In this document: piece after piece, positions 24,035 to 34,321 of the stretch | Layout of the letters: every line of letters begins with the position of its first letter | How positions within the stretch are numbered: position 1 is the stretch's first letter | NCBI GenBank assembly: GCA_024701455.1 | Contig: JABXYP010000001.1 | Coordinates: 3,662,001-3,726,000, forward strand | Direction: 5' to 3' | Origin: Bacillus sp. A301a_S52 | GTDB lineage: Bacteria; Bacillota; Bacilli; Bacillales; Salisediminibacteriaceae | Length of the DNA stretch: 64,000 nucleotides | The notes under the pieces: generated by a model | The model's input: only the letters and a program-made list of their open reading frames with translations | Database searches by the model: none | What the model was told of the DNA's origin: nothing | Position numbers and translations under genes: made by a program

Positions 24035-24697
24035 TTATTTAGAAGACGTTACTTCTAAATATGTTAATAAATCCCTCATATTGTTTAGCATAATGTCCGG
24101 CTCAAAAGATGCTAAATGGTCACTTCCTTTAACACTCCAAGCGACACCAGCAGTTTTCGTTCCGGTATTTTTGCCGCCGAGAATATCATGTTCGCTATCC
24201 CCTACCATTATGGCTTGTTCTGGTGTTGCTTTAAGAGCTCTTAACGCTTTTAATAACGGCTCTGGATCCGGTTTATAATTCTCTACCTCATCCAATGAAA
24301 TAATAACGTCGAAGAATTGATCTAATTCCATAAGCTCTAAGCCACGAATTGCTGTGTCTCGTCGCTTCGTGGTCACAATCGCCATCTTATAGCCTTCATT
24401 TCTTAATATGTCTAGTGTTTCTGAAACACCTTCATATTTTTTCACAAGCGCATCGTGTTGTGCATGGTTGAACGTGCGATAGGTGGTCGTCATCTCATCT
24501 AATTTACTATGATCAAGTTTAGAAAAGGTTTCAGAAAGAGGAGGACCAATAAACGAAATCACATCATCTCGTGTGTATTGCCCCGGGTAATAAGTCTCCA
24601 TCGTGTGAAGAAACGAAGCAATTATTAAATCAATGGTATTGATTAATGTACCGTCGAGATCAAATAAGACTGTATTTATGCTTTTGCGTTGTATCAT
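24035..24697 (-). CDS. ppaX: pyrophosphatase PpaX (HAD family)
   Basis: Removes pyrophosphate, in particular that formed when HprK dephosphorylates Ser46-P of HPr or Crh by phosphorolysis. The HAD motifs are complete: [10 protein letters not shown] (nucleophile Asp), VTTKRRD (motif II), the conserved Lys in ENYKPDPEP and MVGDSEHDI (motif IV). 220 residues. Location beside lgt and hprK is the conserved Bacillus arrangement and supports PpaX over other HAD phosphatases. Confidence 0.93.
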   Translation of the reverse strand: MIQRKSINTVLFDLDGTLINTIDLIIASFLHTMETYYPGQYTRDDVISFIGPPLSETFSKLDHSKLDEMTTTYRTFNHAQHDALVKKYEGVSETLDILRNEGYKMAIVTTKRRDTAIRGLELMELDQFFDVIISLDEVENYKPDPEPLLKALRALKATPEQAIMVGDSEHDILGGKNTGTKTAGVAWSVKGSDHLASFEPDIMLNNMRDLLTYLEVTSSK

Positions 24698-24729
24698 ACG
24701 TTAACATCCTTTCATAATTCAAAGCTAGC

Positions 24730-25698
24730 TTATGACGAACGTTGAGAATAGGAGATAGCTGATTGCTCTTCCTGTTTTAACTTCTTTTTATCTAGCCTGT
24801 TCCAAACAAAAGCAACCGTCACTGTCAACAAAGTAGCTACGATAAGGCGAACCGCTAGTAGCGGCCAAAGTGGAATACCTAGTGGTGCAAAAATAAGAGT
24901 ATCTTCAATAACGGCATGACATGCTACTAAAAAAATAAACACGAGATAGAGGTCTTTTTTACTTACCCCGTCCTCTTTCACTGCCTGAATCATCACCCCT
25001 GCACCATACGCTAATCCAAATACTAAACCAGCCGCCAACGTTGTCGCTGTATTAGGTTTGACGCCAAGCAGCTTTGTAAAAGGGCTCATCCATTTTGAAA
25101 AGACGGAAAGCCACTGTAAATCTTTCATTATTTGAATAAAAAGCATAATAGGAATAACAATTATCGCTAGTTGCCCAATTCCGAATAGGGCACTCTCTAT
25201 TCCATGTAACACAATATAACCGTATCCTTCAACCACTTCTGGCTCACTGGCCGGTATAAAACCGTATGTCGCTTTCTCTTCACCGCCTTGCCAAAACAGA
25301 TGAATAAGCCATGCAGATATGAAAGCAAGTCCAAGACGAACTATCAATACGATCGACACCTTTAAGCCAACTTGTTTAGCCACAGCTGATTCAATGAAGA
25401 GATTATGGGAAAATGAAAGCATGACAGCTAAAATGAAAACTTGTTTCACCGTTAAATCCATTGTCAACATAGCACCTATACCGGCATACAAATTCAGCAC
25501 ATTCCCTAAAACAATTGGAATAGCAGCTTCACCAGTTAAACCGATCCACCCCATAAAAGGAGATAGTAGCTTTGTTAACCAATCCATCACGACTGTATGT
25601 CCAAGTATCGTGACAATCAATGTGACAGGAAAGATAATTTTCCCGAGTTTCCATGTCGTCAGAAGACCGCTTTTCAAACCATTTTTTAATGTTTTCAT
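24730..25698 (-). CDS. yvoD: nucleoside-recognition domain membrane protein (YvoD type)
   Basis: A 322-residue integral membrane protein with about eight hydrophobic segments in two similar halves, each of the nucleoside recognition (Gate) domain family. Examples are the segment around GKIIFPVTLIVTILGHTVV and ELAIIVIPIMLFIQIM-like stretches in the middle. Transported substrate is unknown; other members take part in spore or nucleoside-related transport. It lies between lgt and ppaX in the conserved hprK-lgt-yvoD-ppaX-yvoF order, 38 bp after lgt. Confidence 0.85.
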   Translation of the reverse strand: MKTLKNGLKSGLLTTWKLGKIIFPVTLIVTILGHTVVMDWLTKLLSPFMGWIGLTGEAAIPIVLGNVLNLYAGIGAMLTMDLTVKQVFILAVMLSFSHNLFIESAVAKQVGLKVSIVLIVRLGLAFISAWLIHLFWQGGEEKATYGFIPASEPEVVEGYGYIVLHGIESALFGIGQLAIIVIPIMLFIQIMKDLQWLSVFSKWMSPFTKLLGVKPNTATTLAAGLVFGLAYGAGVMIQAVKEDGVSKKDLYLVFIFLVACHAVIEDTLIFAPLGIPLWPLLAVRLIVATLLTVTVAFVWNRLDKKKLKQEEQSAISYSQRSS

Positions 25699-25735
25699 TC
25701 AGCCGGCACTCCCTTCTGTTGACATAGCAAATCTG

Positions 25736-26605
25736 TTACTTCTTTTTCTTCGGTTTACTTCGTTTTTGTTTATTTGATTTAGAAGTAGTTCCATCATCTA
25801 AATAACGCGGGGCTGACAACCCAGTTTTTCGGCGGTATATAAGAATAATAATACCTCCGATCACCGTGATTATAGAAACGATTTGAGCAGTTCTTATCAC
25901 GTCTAAAATTAGTAAGTTATCAGTTCTAATACCTTCGATAAAGAATCGTCCTACTGAATACCATATAGCGTACGAGATGAATAATTCCCCACGACGTAAG
26001 TTAACACGACGCAACCAGAGCAAGAGTATAAAACCGATAATATTCCAGACAGATTCATATAGAAATGTCGGATGATGATAAGCACCTTGTATATACATTT
26101 GATTAATAATGAAGTCTGGAAGCATTAAGTTCTCTAAGAAACTTCTAGATACCTCACCACCATATACTTCTTGATTCACAAAGTTACCCCAACGCCCAAT
26201 TGCCTGTCCTAAAATAATACTTGGCGCGGCAATATCGGCAATCTTCCAAAAAGACAAGCCTTTTATTCTCGCATAAATATAGGCTGTTAAAAGAGCGCCT
26301 ATTAACCCGCCATGAATAGCCAGGCCACCTTCCCATATATAAAATACCCGTACTGGTTCTTCCACAAATTGCTCCCAACGGAAAATAACATAATAAATTC
26401 TAGCCCCTATAATAGCGGCCGGTAATGCGAAAAGGAGCAAATCAGCAAACATATCGGCAGGCAGGCCCCGCTTCTTCGCCTCACGGTTAGCAATGAGGTA
26501 ACCGATAAAAGCTCCAAGCCCAATTAATAAACCGTACCAATAAACAGTGAGGGGCCCAAGTTCAAATGCAACTGGATTCAATGGTTGGATTGTTCCGATA
26601 AACAT
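25736..26605 (-). CDS. lgt: prolipoprotein diacylglyceryl transferase
   Basis: Transfers diacylglycerol from phosphatidylglycerol to the lipobox Cys of prelipoproteins in the membrane. The seven-helix protein shows [15 protein letters not shown], the key [11 protein letters not shown] region, the essential His in [12 protein letters not shown], and the signature [14 protein letters not shown] Lys-rich tail ends it. I start at the ATG at 26605 with AGAGGTG upstream; an earlier in-frame ATG would add 17 residues not found in the family. Two of its substrates, cytochrome c-551 and the solute-binding protein, are encoded in this window. Confidence 0.97.
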   Translation of the reverse strand: MFIGTIQPLNPVAFELGPLTVYWYGLLIGLGAFIGYLIANREAKKRGLPADMFADLLLFALPAAIIGARIYYVIFRWEQFVEEPVRVFYIWEGGLAIHGGLIGALLTAYIYARIKGLSFWKIADIAAPSIILGQAIGRWGNFVNQEVYGGEVSRSFLENLMLPDFIINQMYIQGAYHHPTFLYESVWNIIGFILLLWLRRVNLRRGELFISYAIWYSVGRFFIEGIRTDNLLILDVIRTAQIVSIITVIGGIIILIYRRKTGLSAPRYLDDGTTSKSNKQKRSKPKKKK

Positions 26606-26860
26606 ATGTACACCTCTTTTTCTTATAATAGCTATGTCTATGTTATATAACGCCACACTTCTGTATGGAACAAGTAAATAACATAGAATGACCGTGACAC
26701 CTTTATGACCAAATTTTCAAGGACAGCAGGCCAGCCAACTGTCCATTCATTTTATAATGTATCATACATGTGAAAAATAGTTGAAGAAAATACCTTCAAA
26801 TAAAAATAAAGCTTTCTTTTCACAAGTGAACCGTTTCAATTATGAAAAGTTCCCTTGTCA

Positions 26861-27799
26861 TTAATACTCTTCTCTGTCGCTTTCTTCAATAACATGATTA
26901 AGCCGTTCAGAGAACTGTTCTGCTGCATTAATCCCCATCCGTTTCAAGCGAAAATTCATCGCTGCTACTTCTATGATAACAGCTAAATTTCGCCCAGGTC
27001 TCACAGGGAGTGTTATTTTAGGTAAATCAGTATCAAAAATTTTAATTGTCTCTTCGTCTAATCCGAGACGATCATACTGTTTTTTCTGATCCCATATTTC
27101 TAAATCTATCGTTAACCCGATTCGCTTGAAGTTCCTTACAGATCCTGCACCAAAAAGCGTCATAACATTGATAATTCCAAGCCCGCGAATCTCTAATAAG
27201 TGTTTAATTAATTCAGGTGCTCTTCCTACGAGGACATTATCATGCTCTTCTCTAATTTCTACAGAATCATCTGCGACGAGGCGATGTCCCCTTCTAACAA
27301 GATCCAACGCCGTTTCACTTTTCCCTACCCCGCTTGATCCAGTAATGAGGACGCCTATTCCGTAAATATCAATTAACACGCCATGTACTGCTGTCATTGG
27401 TGCTAATCGGCTTTCTAAAAATGTTGTCAATTGACTACTTAACCGTGTTGTCGTCATTGGAGAGGAAAGAACAGGGACTCCCACTCTATCTGCGGCTTCA
27501 ATGAGGTTTTCAGGCGCTTCCATTCCTCTTGAAAGAATGATTGCAGGTGTATCATAGGTGCATAGCCCTTCCATCCTATCAATTTTCGCCTCTTCATCTA
27601 ATTCATCATAGAACGACATTTCTGTTTTACCTAACAATTGAATTCTTTTAGCCGGATAATATGTAAAATAACCGGCCATTTCCATACCAGGCCGCGATAT
27701 ATCACTTGTCGTTATTGGTCGAAACGCTACTGCTTCTTCATTATTTAACAGTTTAAAGTTGAATTCTTTTATTAAATCTTTCGCTGTCACTTCTCCCAT
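26861..27799 (-). CDS. hprK: HPr kinase/phosphorylase
   Basis: Phosphorylates Ser46 of HPr and Crh when fructose 1,6-bisphosphate is high and removes it by phosphorolysis, giving PPi. The 312-residue hexamer-forming enzyme has an N-terminal domain and a C-terminal P-loop ([13 protein letters not shown]) with the catalytic His-Asp region LVADDSVEI and the HPrK signature [14 protein letters not shown] at 27799 has AAGGAGG upstream; an earlier start is rejected. It sets up CcpA-dependent control together with crh and ppaX seen nearby. Confidence 0.97.
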   Translation of the reverse strand: MGEVTAKDLIKEFNFKLLNNEEAVAFRPITTSDISRPGMEMAGYFTYYPAKRIQLLGKTEMSFYDELDEEAKIDRMEGLCTYDTPAIILSRGMEAPENLIEAADRVGVPVLSSPMTTTRLSSQLTTFLESRLAPMTAVHGVLIDIYGIGVLITGSSGVGKSETALDLVRRGHRLVADDSVEIREEHDNVLVGRAPELIKHLLEIRGLGIINVMTLFGAGSVRNFKRIGLTIDLEIWDQKKQYDRLGLDEETIKIFDTDLPKITLPVRPGRNLAVIIEVAAMNFRLKRMGINAAEQFSERLNHVIEESDREEY

Positions 27800-28056
27800 A
27801 GAAAAGCGCCTCCTTCTAGTTGATCTCATCTATTTAGTCACTACGTTTATTTTAGCATACCCATCATCCATCCGTTTGCAAAACATCAACTTGAATTTAA
27901 AGTAGATTGTTGTCGTCCGATTTCTATATTAAACATGCTATTTAGTGTGGCACTTTTAACGGATAGATATTAAACTCTTCTATCGGTATGACACTTTTAC
28001 GGACTATGTAAGTGACACTTGAAAGTGAATGTAAATCGTACAAATCACTTCACTTT

Positions 28057-28101
28057 AAAAGACTCCGTTTGACTGTTGAAACTTAGTCAAACGGAGTCTT
28101 T
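28057..28101 (-). terminator. terminator of yvlBCD
   Basis: A perfect 14-bp stem (28061-28074 with 28085-28098) is extended by A-T pairs and followed by TTTT on the minus strand, just after the yvlD stop. Confidence 0.85.
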
Positions 28102-28105
28102 AGAG

Positions 28106-28462
28106 TTATCTTTTAGTAAAGGGATCAACGACAAATGAGTGAATAAGCGCGCTGAGAATGGCAAAAATGACCGCTACAACAATGGCTAATCCAAACCCTT
28201 CAATGACAAAGCTGTTCCCCATAATAGAAGCAGTAAGCATTAATGTGACGGCATTAATAACGAAAAGGAATAAGCCAAGAGACATAACAGTAACAGGCAA
28301 TGTCAAGACGACTAAGATCGGTTTCACGATTAAATTAACAATAGCTAGAATAACGCTTGCTACTAATGCTGAGGAAAGGCTTGCTACTTCTACACCTTGA
28401 AAAAAGTGAGCAATAATAAGAAGGACTGCTGCGTTTACGACAATTTGGAGAAGCCAGCCCAT
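28106..28462 (-). CDS. yvlD: phage holin family IV membrane protein (YvlD type)
   Basis: 118 residues with four hydrophobic segments covering nearly the whole length, of the YvlD/holin superfamily found widely in bacterial chromosomes. Biochemical role unknown. The start is 2 bases after the yvlC stop, so it is the last gene of yvlB-yvlC-yvlD. In B. subtilis the yvlABCD cluster responds to cell-envelope stress; no such promoter could be identified here. Confidence 0.85.
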   Translation of the reverse strand: MGWLLQIVVNAAVLLIIAHFFQGVEVASLSSALVASVILAIVNLIVKPILVVLTLPVTVMSLGLFLFVINAVTLMLTASIMGNSFVIEGFGLAIVVAVIFAILSALIHSFVVDPFTKR

Positions 28463-28464
28463 TC

Positions 28465-28659
28465 TTATGCCACATCCATTTCATCTGGGATAACGAAGAT
28501 CCCGATAACATAGGCTAAAATAATCCCCACATTAAAGGGAATGATGAGAAGCAGTAATACAATCCTTACGATCGTAGGATCAATATTGAAATAGTGCCCT
28601 AATCCTCCACATATTCCTGCAAGTTTACGGTCGTGACTCGTGCGATATAAGCGCTTCAT
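28465..28659 (-). CDS. yvlC: PspC-domain small membrane protein (YvlC type)
   Basis: 64 residues: the PspC motif LYRTSHDRKLAGICGGLGHYFNIDP is at the N-terminus and one hydrophobic pair follows (VRIVLLLLIIPFNVGIILAYVIG). PspC proteins are envelope-stress sensors or effectors in other bacteria. Ribosome site AAGGAGAG. It sits in the yvlB-yvlC-yvlD operon, linked to yvlD by a 2-base gap. Confidence 0.9.
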   Translation of the reverse strand: MKRLYRTSHDRKLAGICGGLGHYFNIDPTIVRIVLLLLIIPFNVGIILAYVIGIFVIPDEMDVA

Positions 28660-28687
28660 CTTCTACTTCTCTCCTTTGACACCTTAG

Positions 28688-29854
28688 TTAATTATGAATA
28701 GAGATCGTCCCTGCAGCTGATTCAGCCTCAATGTAAAAACTCGCTTCAGCTTGTTTATTAGAGAGGAAAGACATCTTTTTGCTCGCAAATTCTTTCTTTT
28801 CATCTATAACTGACATAGCAGGCAAATCACATTTAATGCCTCCAACAGAAGACTTTAATTCTCCCTCTGCCTTAATATTTTCAGGTAGATTCACATTCAC
28901 ACTGCCTGTAGTCGTTTTAATATAAGCTCTGGCATTTGATTTCTTTAGAAGGGTAAAATGAATGGTGCCATTTAGTGTTTCAGCTTCTAAATCTCCTCTT
29001 ACAGTCTTGATAGCAACAGTACCATTCATTGTTTTAACATCGCATTGTCCAGCATTTAAGTGATCAAGTGAAACCGTGCCATTAACCGTTTCTAACTGAA
29101 CGCTATCAGCAGTTAGTTCGTTAAATGTGATTTTGCCATTGACTGTGCGACTGTCAATACTTCTTACTGTCACATTTTCCCCTGCAATTTTGCCGTTAAA
29201 CGCATAAAGTTTGATTTTTTCCAGTTCTTTTTTTGGTACATATATTATCGTGTTAACCTTCATCGATTTTTTACGTGATTCTAACTTAAGCTTTTCATCA
29301 TTATACTGAAACGTGACATCATTTAAAAATTGTCGACGAGCTTCTTCCGTATCCTGGGCTTTATAAACTTTCACACGACATTCCACTCGTATGTCTTCTT
29401 CTTCCCAAGGGTGAAAGGTAACATTCCCGTTCTCTATATGAATATCAACATCCTTTACAGAGGCATCACGATGCTGAAAGATATGATGGACGTCAACAGA
29501 GGAGCCGAAATTAAAATCTAAATCTACTTCCTTTATCTTATGAACCGCTTCATCGATAAACTCTGAAAATTTCGTAGCAAAAGAGGCATTTTTTTCTTGG
29601 GACTGGCGATAGCCTTCTCTATCCCAGTTAACGTCTTTCGTCATGTAATAATCTGTTTGTTTTTTCGGGGCTTCCTTTTCGCTGTCTATTGACGCACTAT
29701 GAGGCCCGCTAGTTTGTTCGTCCCGTTTTGATTGCTCTGGTGTGACATCACTCTGGACATTTTCCTTCAATGCATTTAAGAGCTGTAACCCTTCCTCAGC
29801 TGAAATTTTCCCATCTTCAATCATCTTTAATATCATTTTTCTCTCTTCATGCAT
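28688..29854 (-). CDS. yvlB: DUF4097 beta-helix protein with N-terminal SHOCT-like helix (YvlB type)
   Basis: 388 residues. The first 30 form an amphipathic motif (MILKMIEDGKISAEEGLQLLNAL) found in a family of putative membrane-stress proteins. The C-terminal two thirds is a run of short repeats, such as VNGKITFNELTADSVQLE, VNGTVSLDHLNAGQ and LNGTIHFTLL, which suggest a right-handed beta-helix (DUF4097). No signal peptide or membrane segment is seen, so it may be cytoplasmic. Function unknown. AAAGGAGG lies 9 bases before the ATG. Confidence 0.85.
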   Translation of the reverse strand: MHEERKMILKMIEDGKISAEEGLQLLNALKENVQSDVTPEQSKRDEQTSGPHSASIDSEKEAPKKQTDYYMTKDVNWDREGYRQSQEKNASFATKFSEFIDEAVHKIKEVDLDFNFGSSVDVHHIFQHRDASVKDVDIHIENGNVTFHPWEEEDIRVECRVKVYKAQDTEEARRQFLNDVTFQYNDEKLKLESRKKSMKVNTIIYVPKKELEKIKLYAFNGKIAGENVTVRSIDSRTVNGKITFNELTADSVQLETVNGTVSLDHLNAGQCDVKTMNGTVAIKTVRGDLEAETLNGTIHFTLLKKSNARAYIKTTTGSVNVNLPENIKAEGELKSSVGGIKCDLPAMSVIDEKKEFASKKMSFLSNKQAEASFYIEAESAAGTISIHN

Positions 29855-30031
29855 AGGGAATTCCTCCTTTTAGTATTAATCATCATTTACGTAATAATAA
29901 AGGTTGAGGTTTCAAAAGGCGAGCATATAAAACGCCCCCTGCAATCTAAACTAACCTAAATTATTGGGACACAATAAAACACCTTCGAAATGGTACACTT
30001 AAACAAAGTACTAATTCGGAGGTGTTTTTGC

Positions 30032-30361
30032 ATGGGCAAAAACGTATATTCAAATGAGGTTAAGTGGGCAGTCGTGAAAGATAAGATGAGTGGGCAGTTT
30101 ACTAATCGTGAGATCATGGAGAAGTATGGGATTAAAAATGTGTCCCAAATCAAAACGTGGATGAAGTGGTATCGTGAAAATCAGGTTCATCGATTCGATC
30201 AACCAATAGGAAAACAATATTCATATGGACATGGGCCTGATAGTTCAAGTGATGAAGAGAAAAAAGAACGCCAAATGAATCATTTAAAACAGGAAAATGA
30301 CATCTTAAAAAAGTATTTGGAGATCGAAAAGGAGTTGAGAAAGAAATCGTCCTCCAACTAG
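30032..30361 (+). CDS. IS150-type transposase OrfA
   Basis: 109-residue DNA-binding half with a helix-turn-helix of IS3 type (FTNREIMEKYGIKNVSQIKTWMKWY) and a leucine-rich coiled-coil C-terminus (MNHLKQENDILKKYLEIEKEL). GGAGGT lies 9 bases before the ATG at 30032; an earlier start would include terminal repeat sequence. It acts as regulator alone and as the N-terminus of the OrfAB transposase after frameshifting. Confidence 0.92.
   Translation: MGKNVYSNEVKWAVVKDKMSGQFTNREIMEKYGIKNVSQIKTWMKWYRENQVHRFDQPIGKQYSYGHGPDSSSDEEKKERQMNHLKQENDILKKYLEIEKELRKKSSSN
30307..30313 (+). promoter_or_regulatory. -1 programmed frameshift heptamer A-AAA-AAG
   Basis: The heptamer A AAA AAG is in the correct codon phase (tta aaa aag in OrfA). 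The -1 frame is open from here into OrfB (30388-31194). This is the same site type used by IS150 to make its transposase. Confidence 0.8.
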
Positions 30362-30387
30362 TCCAAACTTTACGGGGAAAATATACA

Positions 30388-31194
30388 GTGTCAGCTATTT
30401 TATCAGCTTTAAATGTGTCCAGATCGACCTATTATCGCTGGGCATCTGCGCAACCAGTGGAGTTGTCTAAGGAAGAGGAAACGATTATTTACCTTTGCGA
30501 AAAAACAAAGTATCGATATGGTCACCGTAAAATCAAGGAGCTATTAAAACGTGATTACCAGATCAAATTAAATCGCAATACCGTTCAACGGATCATGCAA
30601 GAACATCATCTTCAATGTAGAGTAAAGCAAAAAAGAAGGTGGAAATCTCAAGGGGAATCCGTCGTTATCGCGCCAAACTTATTACAGCGAGAGTTTCATG
30701 CAAGTAAACCTAACGAAAAGTGGGTAACGGATATTACCTACATTCAATATGGTCCAGACACTTTATACTTATCAACGATTATAGACTTGTTTAATAATCA
30801 AATCGTGGCTTATAAGCTTTATACTCATCAACAAATCCCTTTGGTGATTGATACCTTAGATGAAGCACTAGAAAAGCGAGGAAACCCCAAAGGAGTCATC
30901 ATCCATTCAGATCAAGGAAGTGTCTATTCTTCTTATGCTTATCAAAATCGGATTAAAGAAAAGAATTTAGTCAGTAGTATGTCACGCAGAGGAAACTGTT
31001 GGGACAACGCAGTTATTGAGTCCTTCCATTCGAACTTGAAATCAGAAGAATTTCAGTATGTTAAATTCAATTCTTTGTCTTTAGAAGAAGTCAAGGATCG
31101 TGTAGATCAATTTATGACGTATTATAACGAAGAGCGTATCCAAGAAAAGTTAGGCTACCACACACCAATAAAGTTTGGTGATATGGCAGCCTAG
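30388..31194 (+). CDS. IS150-type transposase OrfB (DDE integrase domain)
   Basis: Catalytic part of the transposase, 268 residues if begun at a GTG, but more likely made as an OrfAB fusion by the -1 frameshift at 30307. The HTH_21 segment (KYRYGHRKIKELLKRDY) is followed by the RNase-H-like integrase core with DDE residues in WVTDITYI, IIHSDQGSVYSS and NCWDNAVIESFHSNLK. All are present. It ends with the usual MTYYNEERIQEKLGYHTP segment. Confidence 0.93.
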   Translation: MSAILSALNVSRSTYYRWASAQPVELSKEEETIIYLCEKTKYRYGHRKIKELLKRDYQIKLNRNTVQRIMQEHHLQCRVKQKRRWKSQGESVVIAPNLLQREFHASKPNEKWVTDITYIQYGPDTLYLSTIIDLFNNQIVAYKLYTHQQIPLVIDTLDEALEKRGNPKGVIIHSDQGSVYSSYAYQNRIKEKNLVSSMSRRGNCWDNAVIESFHSNLKSEEFQYVKFNSLSLEEVKDRVDQFMTYYNEERIQEKLGYHTPIKFGDMAA

Positions 31195-31231
31195 GAAGGT
31201 GTTTTATTACTGTCTCATATGACTAGGTCAG

Positions 31232-31271
31232 TCTAATCAGTAGGAGTTTTATGGACGGTTACTGTGATAAA
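31232..31271 (+). repeat. two-hairpin repeat, remnant R4 (middle lost)
   Basis: AATCAGTAGGAGTTTT joins directly to ATGGACGGTTACTGTGATAAA. The first half matches the left arm of hairpin 1 and the second half the right end of hairpin 2. The shared GGAGTTTT in both places suggests deletion of about 100 bases between short direct repeats. It lies 14 bases from the IS right end. Confidence 0.7.
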
Positions 31272-31398
31272 TCAGATAGTACGATAGGCTTTGGACGTAT
31301 GACGTATTTAACCTCTTCACTTTCTATTATAAAGTCATATTACTAAAGTTAACACTAAAAAAATACCACTAGTCGTTTTATATGTGTCATGAAAGGAA

Positions 31399-31424
31399 CC
31401 CCTGGATACATACGGTATCCAGGG
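31399..31424 (-). terminator. uvrA terminator
   Basis: A perfect 10-bp stem (31400-31409 with 31415-31424) lies just after the uvrA stop. The following minus-strand bases (GTTCCTTTC) are moderately U-rich. Confidence 0.7.
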
Positions 31425-31429
31425 ACTCG

Positions 31430-34321
31430 TTATGACACGGATCCAGCCTGTTCTTTTTCTTTCATTCTTTCTGCCATCCTAGCCCGTTCCCGCTCGAGTA
31501 CTGGCTTTAAATATTTGCCTGTATAAGAGCCTTTCACTTTAGCGACTTCTTCGGGAGTTCCTTGTGCTACTAAAGTTCCGCCCTTATCTCCACCTTCTGG
31601 TCCAAGGTCAATAATGTGATCCACAGTTTTAATAACATCTAAATTATGTTCAATAACAAGAACTGTATCACCATTATCTACAAGGCGCTGAAGGACTTTT
31701 AATAAGCGGTCAATATCAGCCACATGTAACCCCGTGGTTGGTTCGTCTAAAATATAAAATGTCTTTCCATTAGACCGCCGATGTAATTGTGAAGCCAATT
31801 TAACACGCTGTGCTTCACCTCCCGATAAGGTTGTAGCAGGCTGTCCAAGTTTCATATAGCCAAGACCTACATCATACAGTGTTTGGACTTTTCGCTTAAT
31901 ACGTGGAATATTCTCAAAAAAATCTAAAGATTCTTCTACCGTCATCGCCAAAACATCAGAAATATTTTTACCTTTGTAGGTTACCTCTAATGTTTCACGG
32001 TTATAGCGTTTTCCTTGACACTCTTCACATGGCACATAGACGTCTGGAAGAAAATGCATCTCAATTTTTATAATGCCATCACCTCGACAAGCTTCACATC
32101 GGCCACCTTTCACATTAAAGCTGAAACGCCCTTTTTTATACCCTCTCACCTTAGCTTCATTTGTCATGGCAAACATATCCCGTATATCGTCAAAAACGCC
32201 AGTATAAGTTGCCGGATTTGATCTCGGTGTTCTGCCGATTGGGGATTGGTTTATATCAACTACTTTCTCTAGTTGTTCGATTCCTTCAACTGTTTTAACT
32301 TTGCCGGGCTTCGCTTTAGCAGTGGTTAATTTTTGTGCCAACGATTTGTACAAAATATCATTAATGAGGGTACTTTTCCCTGAGCCTGATACACCTGTAA
32401 CAGCCATTAATACCCCAAGTGGAAGAGTCACATTTGTCTTTTTAAGATTATTCTCTTCCGCCCCTTTTATCTGAATCTCGCGCCCATCAGGCTGACGCCG
32501 TTCCACAGGCAACGGGATAAATTTGTCCCCTGATAAGTATTGACCCGTTAACGAATGGGGGTCCCTCATCACTTCTTCTGGTGTGCCCGTTGCACAAATT
32601 TCTCCTCCATGAGCACCAGCTCCCGGCCCAACATCTATTAAATAATCTGCAGCCATCATCGTATCCTCATCATGTTCAACAACGATTAATGTATTGCCTA
32701 AATCGCGCATTCGCTCTAGTGTTTTAATAAGCCGATGATTATCTCTTTGATGGAGGCCAATTGAAGGCTCATCAAGAATGTAGAGTACCCCCATTAATGA
32801 TGATCCGATTTGTGTAGCCAGTCTGATGCGCTGAGCTTCTCCACCAGAAAGTGTGCCAGCCGCACGAGAAAGTGATAGATAGTCAAGTCCTACGTTAATT
32901 AAAAAACCAAGTCTTTCTTCAATTTCCCTTAAAATCATCTTGGCAATGGCCATTTCTTTATTAGTCAAGCTAAGATTCTCAATAAATGTTTTCGCTTCAG
33001 TAATTGAAAGATTCGTGACTTGTCCAATATGACGTTCATTAATTTTAACAGACAAGGCTTCTTTTGTTAGCCTATTTCCTTTACATGTTGGACAAGGCTT
33101 TTGTGCCATATATCCTTCCATTTGTTCACGAATATAATCCGACCCTGTCTCATGATAGCGACGAGAAATATTCTCTAAAACACCTTCAAAATAAATCTCT
33201 TTTTCTCTTACACGCCCAAATTCATTTTCATATCGGAAATAGATTTTTTCATTCCCACTGCCATACAAGATTTTGTCCATTTGCTTTTTAGGGAGTTTTT
33301 CCACAGGAACATCCATATCAATCCCAAAATGCTCACATACGCTTTTAAGTAATGATGGATAGTAACTGGAGCTTACCGGTTTCCAAGGAATAATAGCATC
33401 TTCTTTTAAACTTAGTGCAGGGTCGGGAATGACCAGCTCAAGATCCACCTCAAGCTTATGACCTAGTCCATCACACGATGTACACGCACCGAAAGGACTA
33501 TTGAATGAAAACATACGCGGTTCTAACTCACCGACGGAGAATCCACAATGAGGGCAAGCATGTTTTTGGCTAAACAATAATTCTTCTTCACCAATGACAT
33601 CGACTATAACACGCCCATCAGCTAAATTTAATGCTGTTTCCATAGAATCAGTGAGTCGGGCTTCAATTCCCTCTTTCATCACTAGTCGGTCAATAACTAA
33701 TTCAATATTATGCTTTTTATTTTTATCTAACGTGATATCCTCAGCAACTTCGCGCATTTCACCATTCACTCTTACACGTACATATCCCTGTTTTTTTATA
33801 TCTTCTAATACCTTTGCATGTGTCCCTTTCCGTCCAGAGATCATCGGGGCAAGGATCTGCATTTTAGTTCGTTCAGAGTACTCCATAAGTCGATCGACCA
33901 TTTGTTGAACAGTCTGTGAGCTTATTTCAATATTATGTCTCGGACAAATCGGCCTCCCTACACGGGCAAAAAGTAAACGGAGATAATCGTATATCTCTGT
34001 AACTGTCCCCACAGTTGAGCGGGGGTTCTTACTAGTGGTTTTTTGATCGATCGAAATAGCAGGAGAGAGGCCTTCTATAGCATCAACATCAGGCTTGTCC
34101 ATCTGTCCTAAGAACTGACGAGCATAAGCCGAAAGAGATTCAACGTAACGTCGCTGGCCTTCTGCATAGATTGTATCAAACGCTAGTGATGATTTCCCTG
34201 AACCAGACAGCCCTGTTAAAACGACAAGCTGATTACGAGGAATAGTCACGTCAATATTTTTCAAGTTATGAGAGCGAGCCCCTTTAACAATGATATTGTC
34301 TAGTGCCATATGTTCATTCAC
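31430..34321 (-). CDS. uvrA: excinuclease ABC subunit A
   Basis: Damage-recognition ATPase of nucleotide excision repair; dimer loads UvrB at lesions. The 963 residues have two ABC modules, each with a split Walker A ([14 protein letters not shown] near residue 35; [14 protein letters not shown] near 640), [16 protein letters not shown] and [15 protein letters not shown] signatures, and zinc modules with [23 protein letters not shown] and [16 protein letters not shown]. The start overlaps the uvrB stop by 4 bases. A second ATG 12 bases downstream (MALDN) is an alternative start. Confidence 0.99.
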   Translation of the reverse strand: MNEHMALDNIIVKGARSHNLKNIDVTIPRNQLVVLTGLSGSGKSSLAFDTIYAEGQRRYVESLSAYARQFLGQMDKPDVDAIEGLSPAISIDQKTTSKNPRSTVGTVTEIYDYLRLLFARVGRPICPRHNIEISSQTVQQMVDRLMEYSERTKMQILAPMISGRKGTHAKVLEDIKKQGYVRVRVNGEMREVAEDITLDKNKKHNIELVIDRLVMKEGIEARLTDSMETALNLADGRVIVDVIGEEELLFSQKHACPHCGFSVGELEPRMFSFNSPFGACTSCDGLGHKLEVDLELVIPDPALSLKEDAIIPWKPVSSSYYPSLLKSVCEHFGIDMDVPVEKLPKKQMDKILYGSGNEKIYFRYENEFGRVREKEIYFEGVLENISRRYHETGSDYIREQMEGYMAQKPCPTCKGNRLTKEALSVKINERHIGQVTNLSITEAKTFIENLSLTNKEMAIAKMILREIEERLGFLINVGLDYLSLSRAAGTLSGGEAQRIRLATQIGSSLMGVLYILDEPSIGLHQRDNHRLIKTLERMRDLGNTLIVVEHDEDTMMAADYLIDVGPGAGAHGGEICATGTPEEVMRDPHSLTGQYLSGDKFIPLPVERRQPDGREIQIKGAEENNLKKTNVTLPLGVLMAVTGVSGSGKSTLINDILYKSLAQKLTTAKAKPGKVKTVEGIEQLEKVVDINQSPIGRTPRSNPATYTGVFDDIRDMFAMTNEAKVRGYKKGRFSFNVKGGRCEACRGDGIIKIEMHFLPDVYVPCEECQGKRYNRETLEVTYKGKNISDVLAMTVEESLDFFENIPRIKRKVQTLYDVGLGYMKLGQPATTLSGGEAQRVKLASQLHRRSNGKTFYILDEPTTGLHVADIDRLLKVLQRLVDNGDTVLVIEHNLDVIKTVDHIIDLGPEGGDKGGTLVAQGTPEEVAKVKGSYTGKYLKPVLERERARMAERMKEKEQAGSVS

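Larger units (their letters stand above)
29965..31217 (+). mobile_element. intact IS150-group (IS3 family) insertion sequence, 1253 bp
   Basis: The left end TGGGACACAATAAAACACCT and the complement of the right end, TGAGACAGTAATAAAACACC, are imperfect inverted repeats finishing in TG...CA. A 3-bp target duplication TAT flanks it (29962-29964 and 31218-31220). Two overlapping frames (orfA, orfB) and a -1 frameshift heptamer are intact, and the DDE motif is complete, so it may be active. It lies upstream of yvlB and downstream of uvrA, beside remnant R4 of the intergenic repeat. Confidence 0.93.

Noticed and set aside
27945..28015. GACACTTTTACGGA-like segments repeated upstream of the yvlD terminator, resembling part of the repeat
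   Set aside because: Short and imperfect, without the hairpin arms; probably chance in an AT-rich region.
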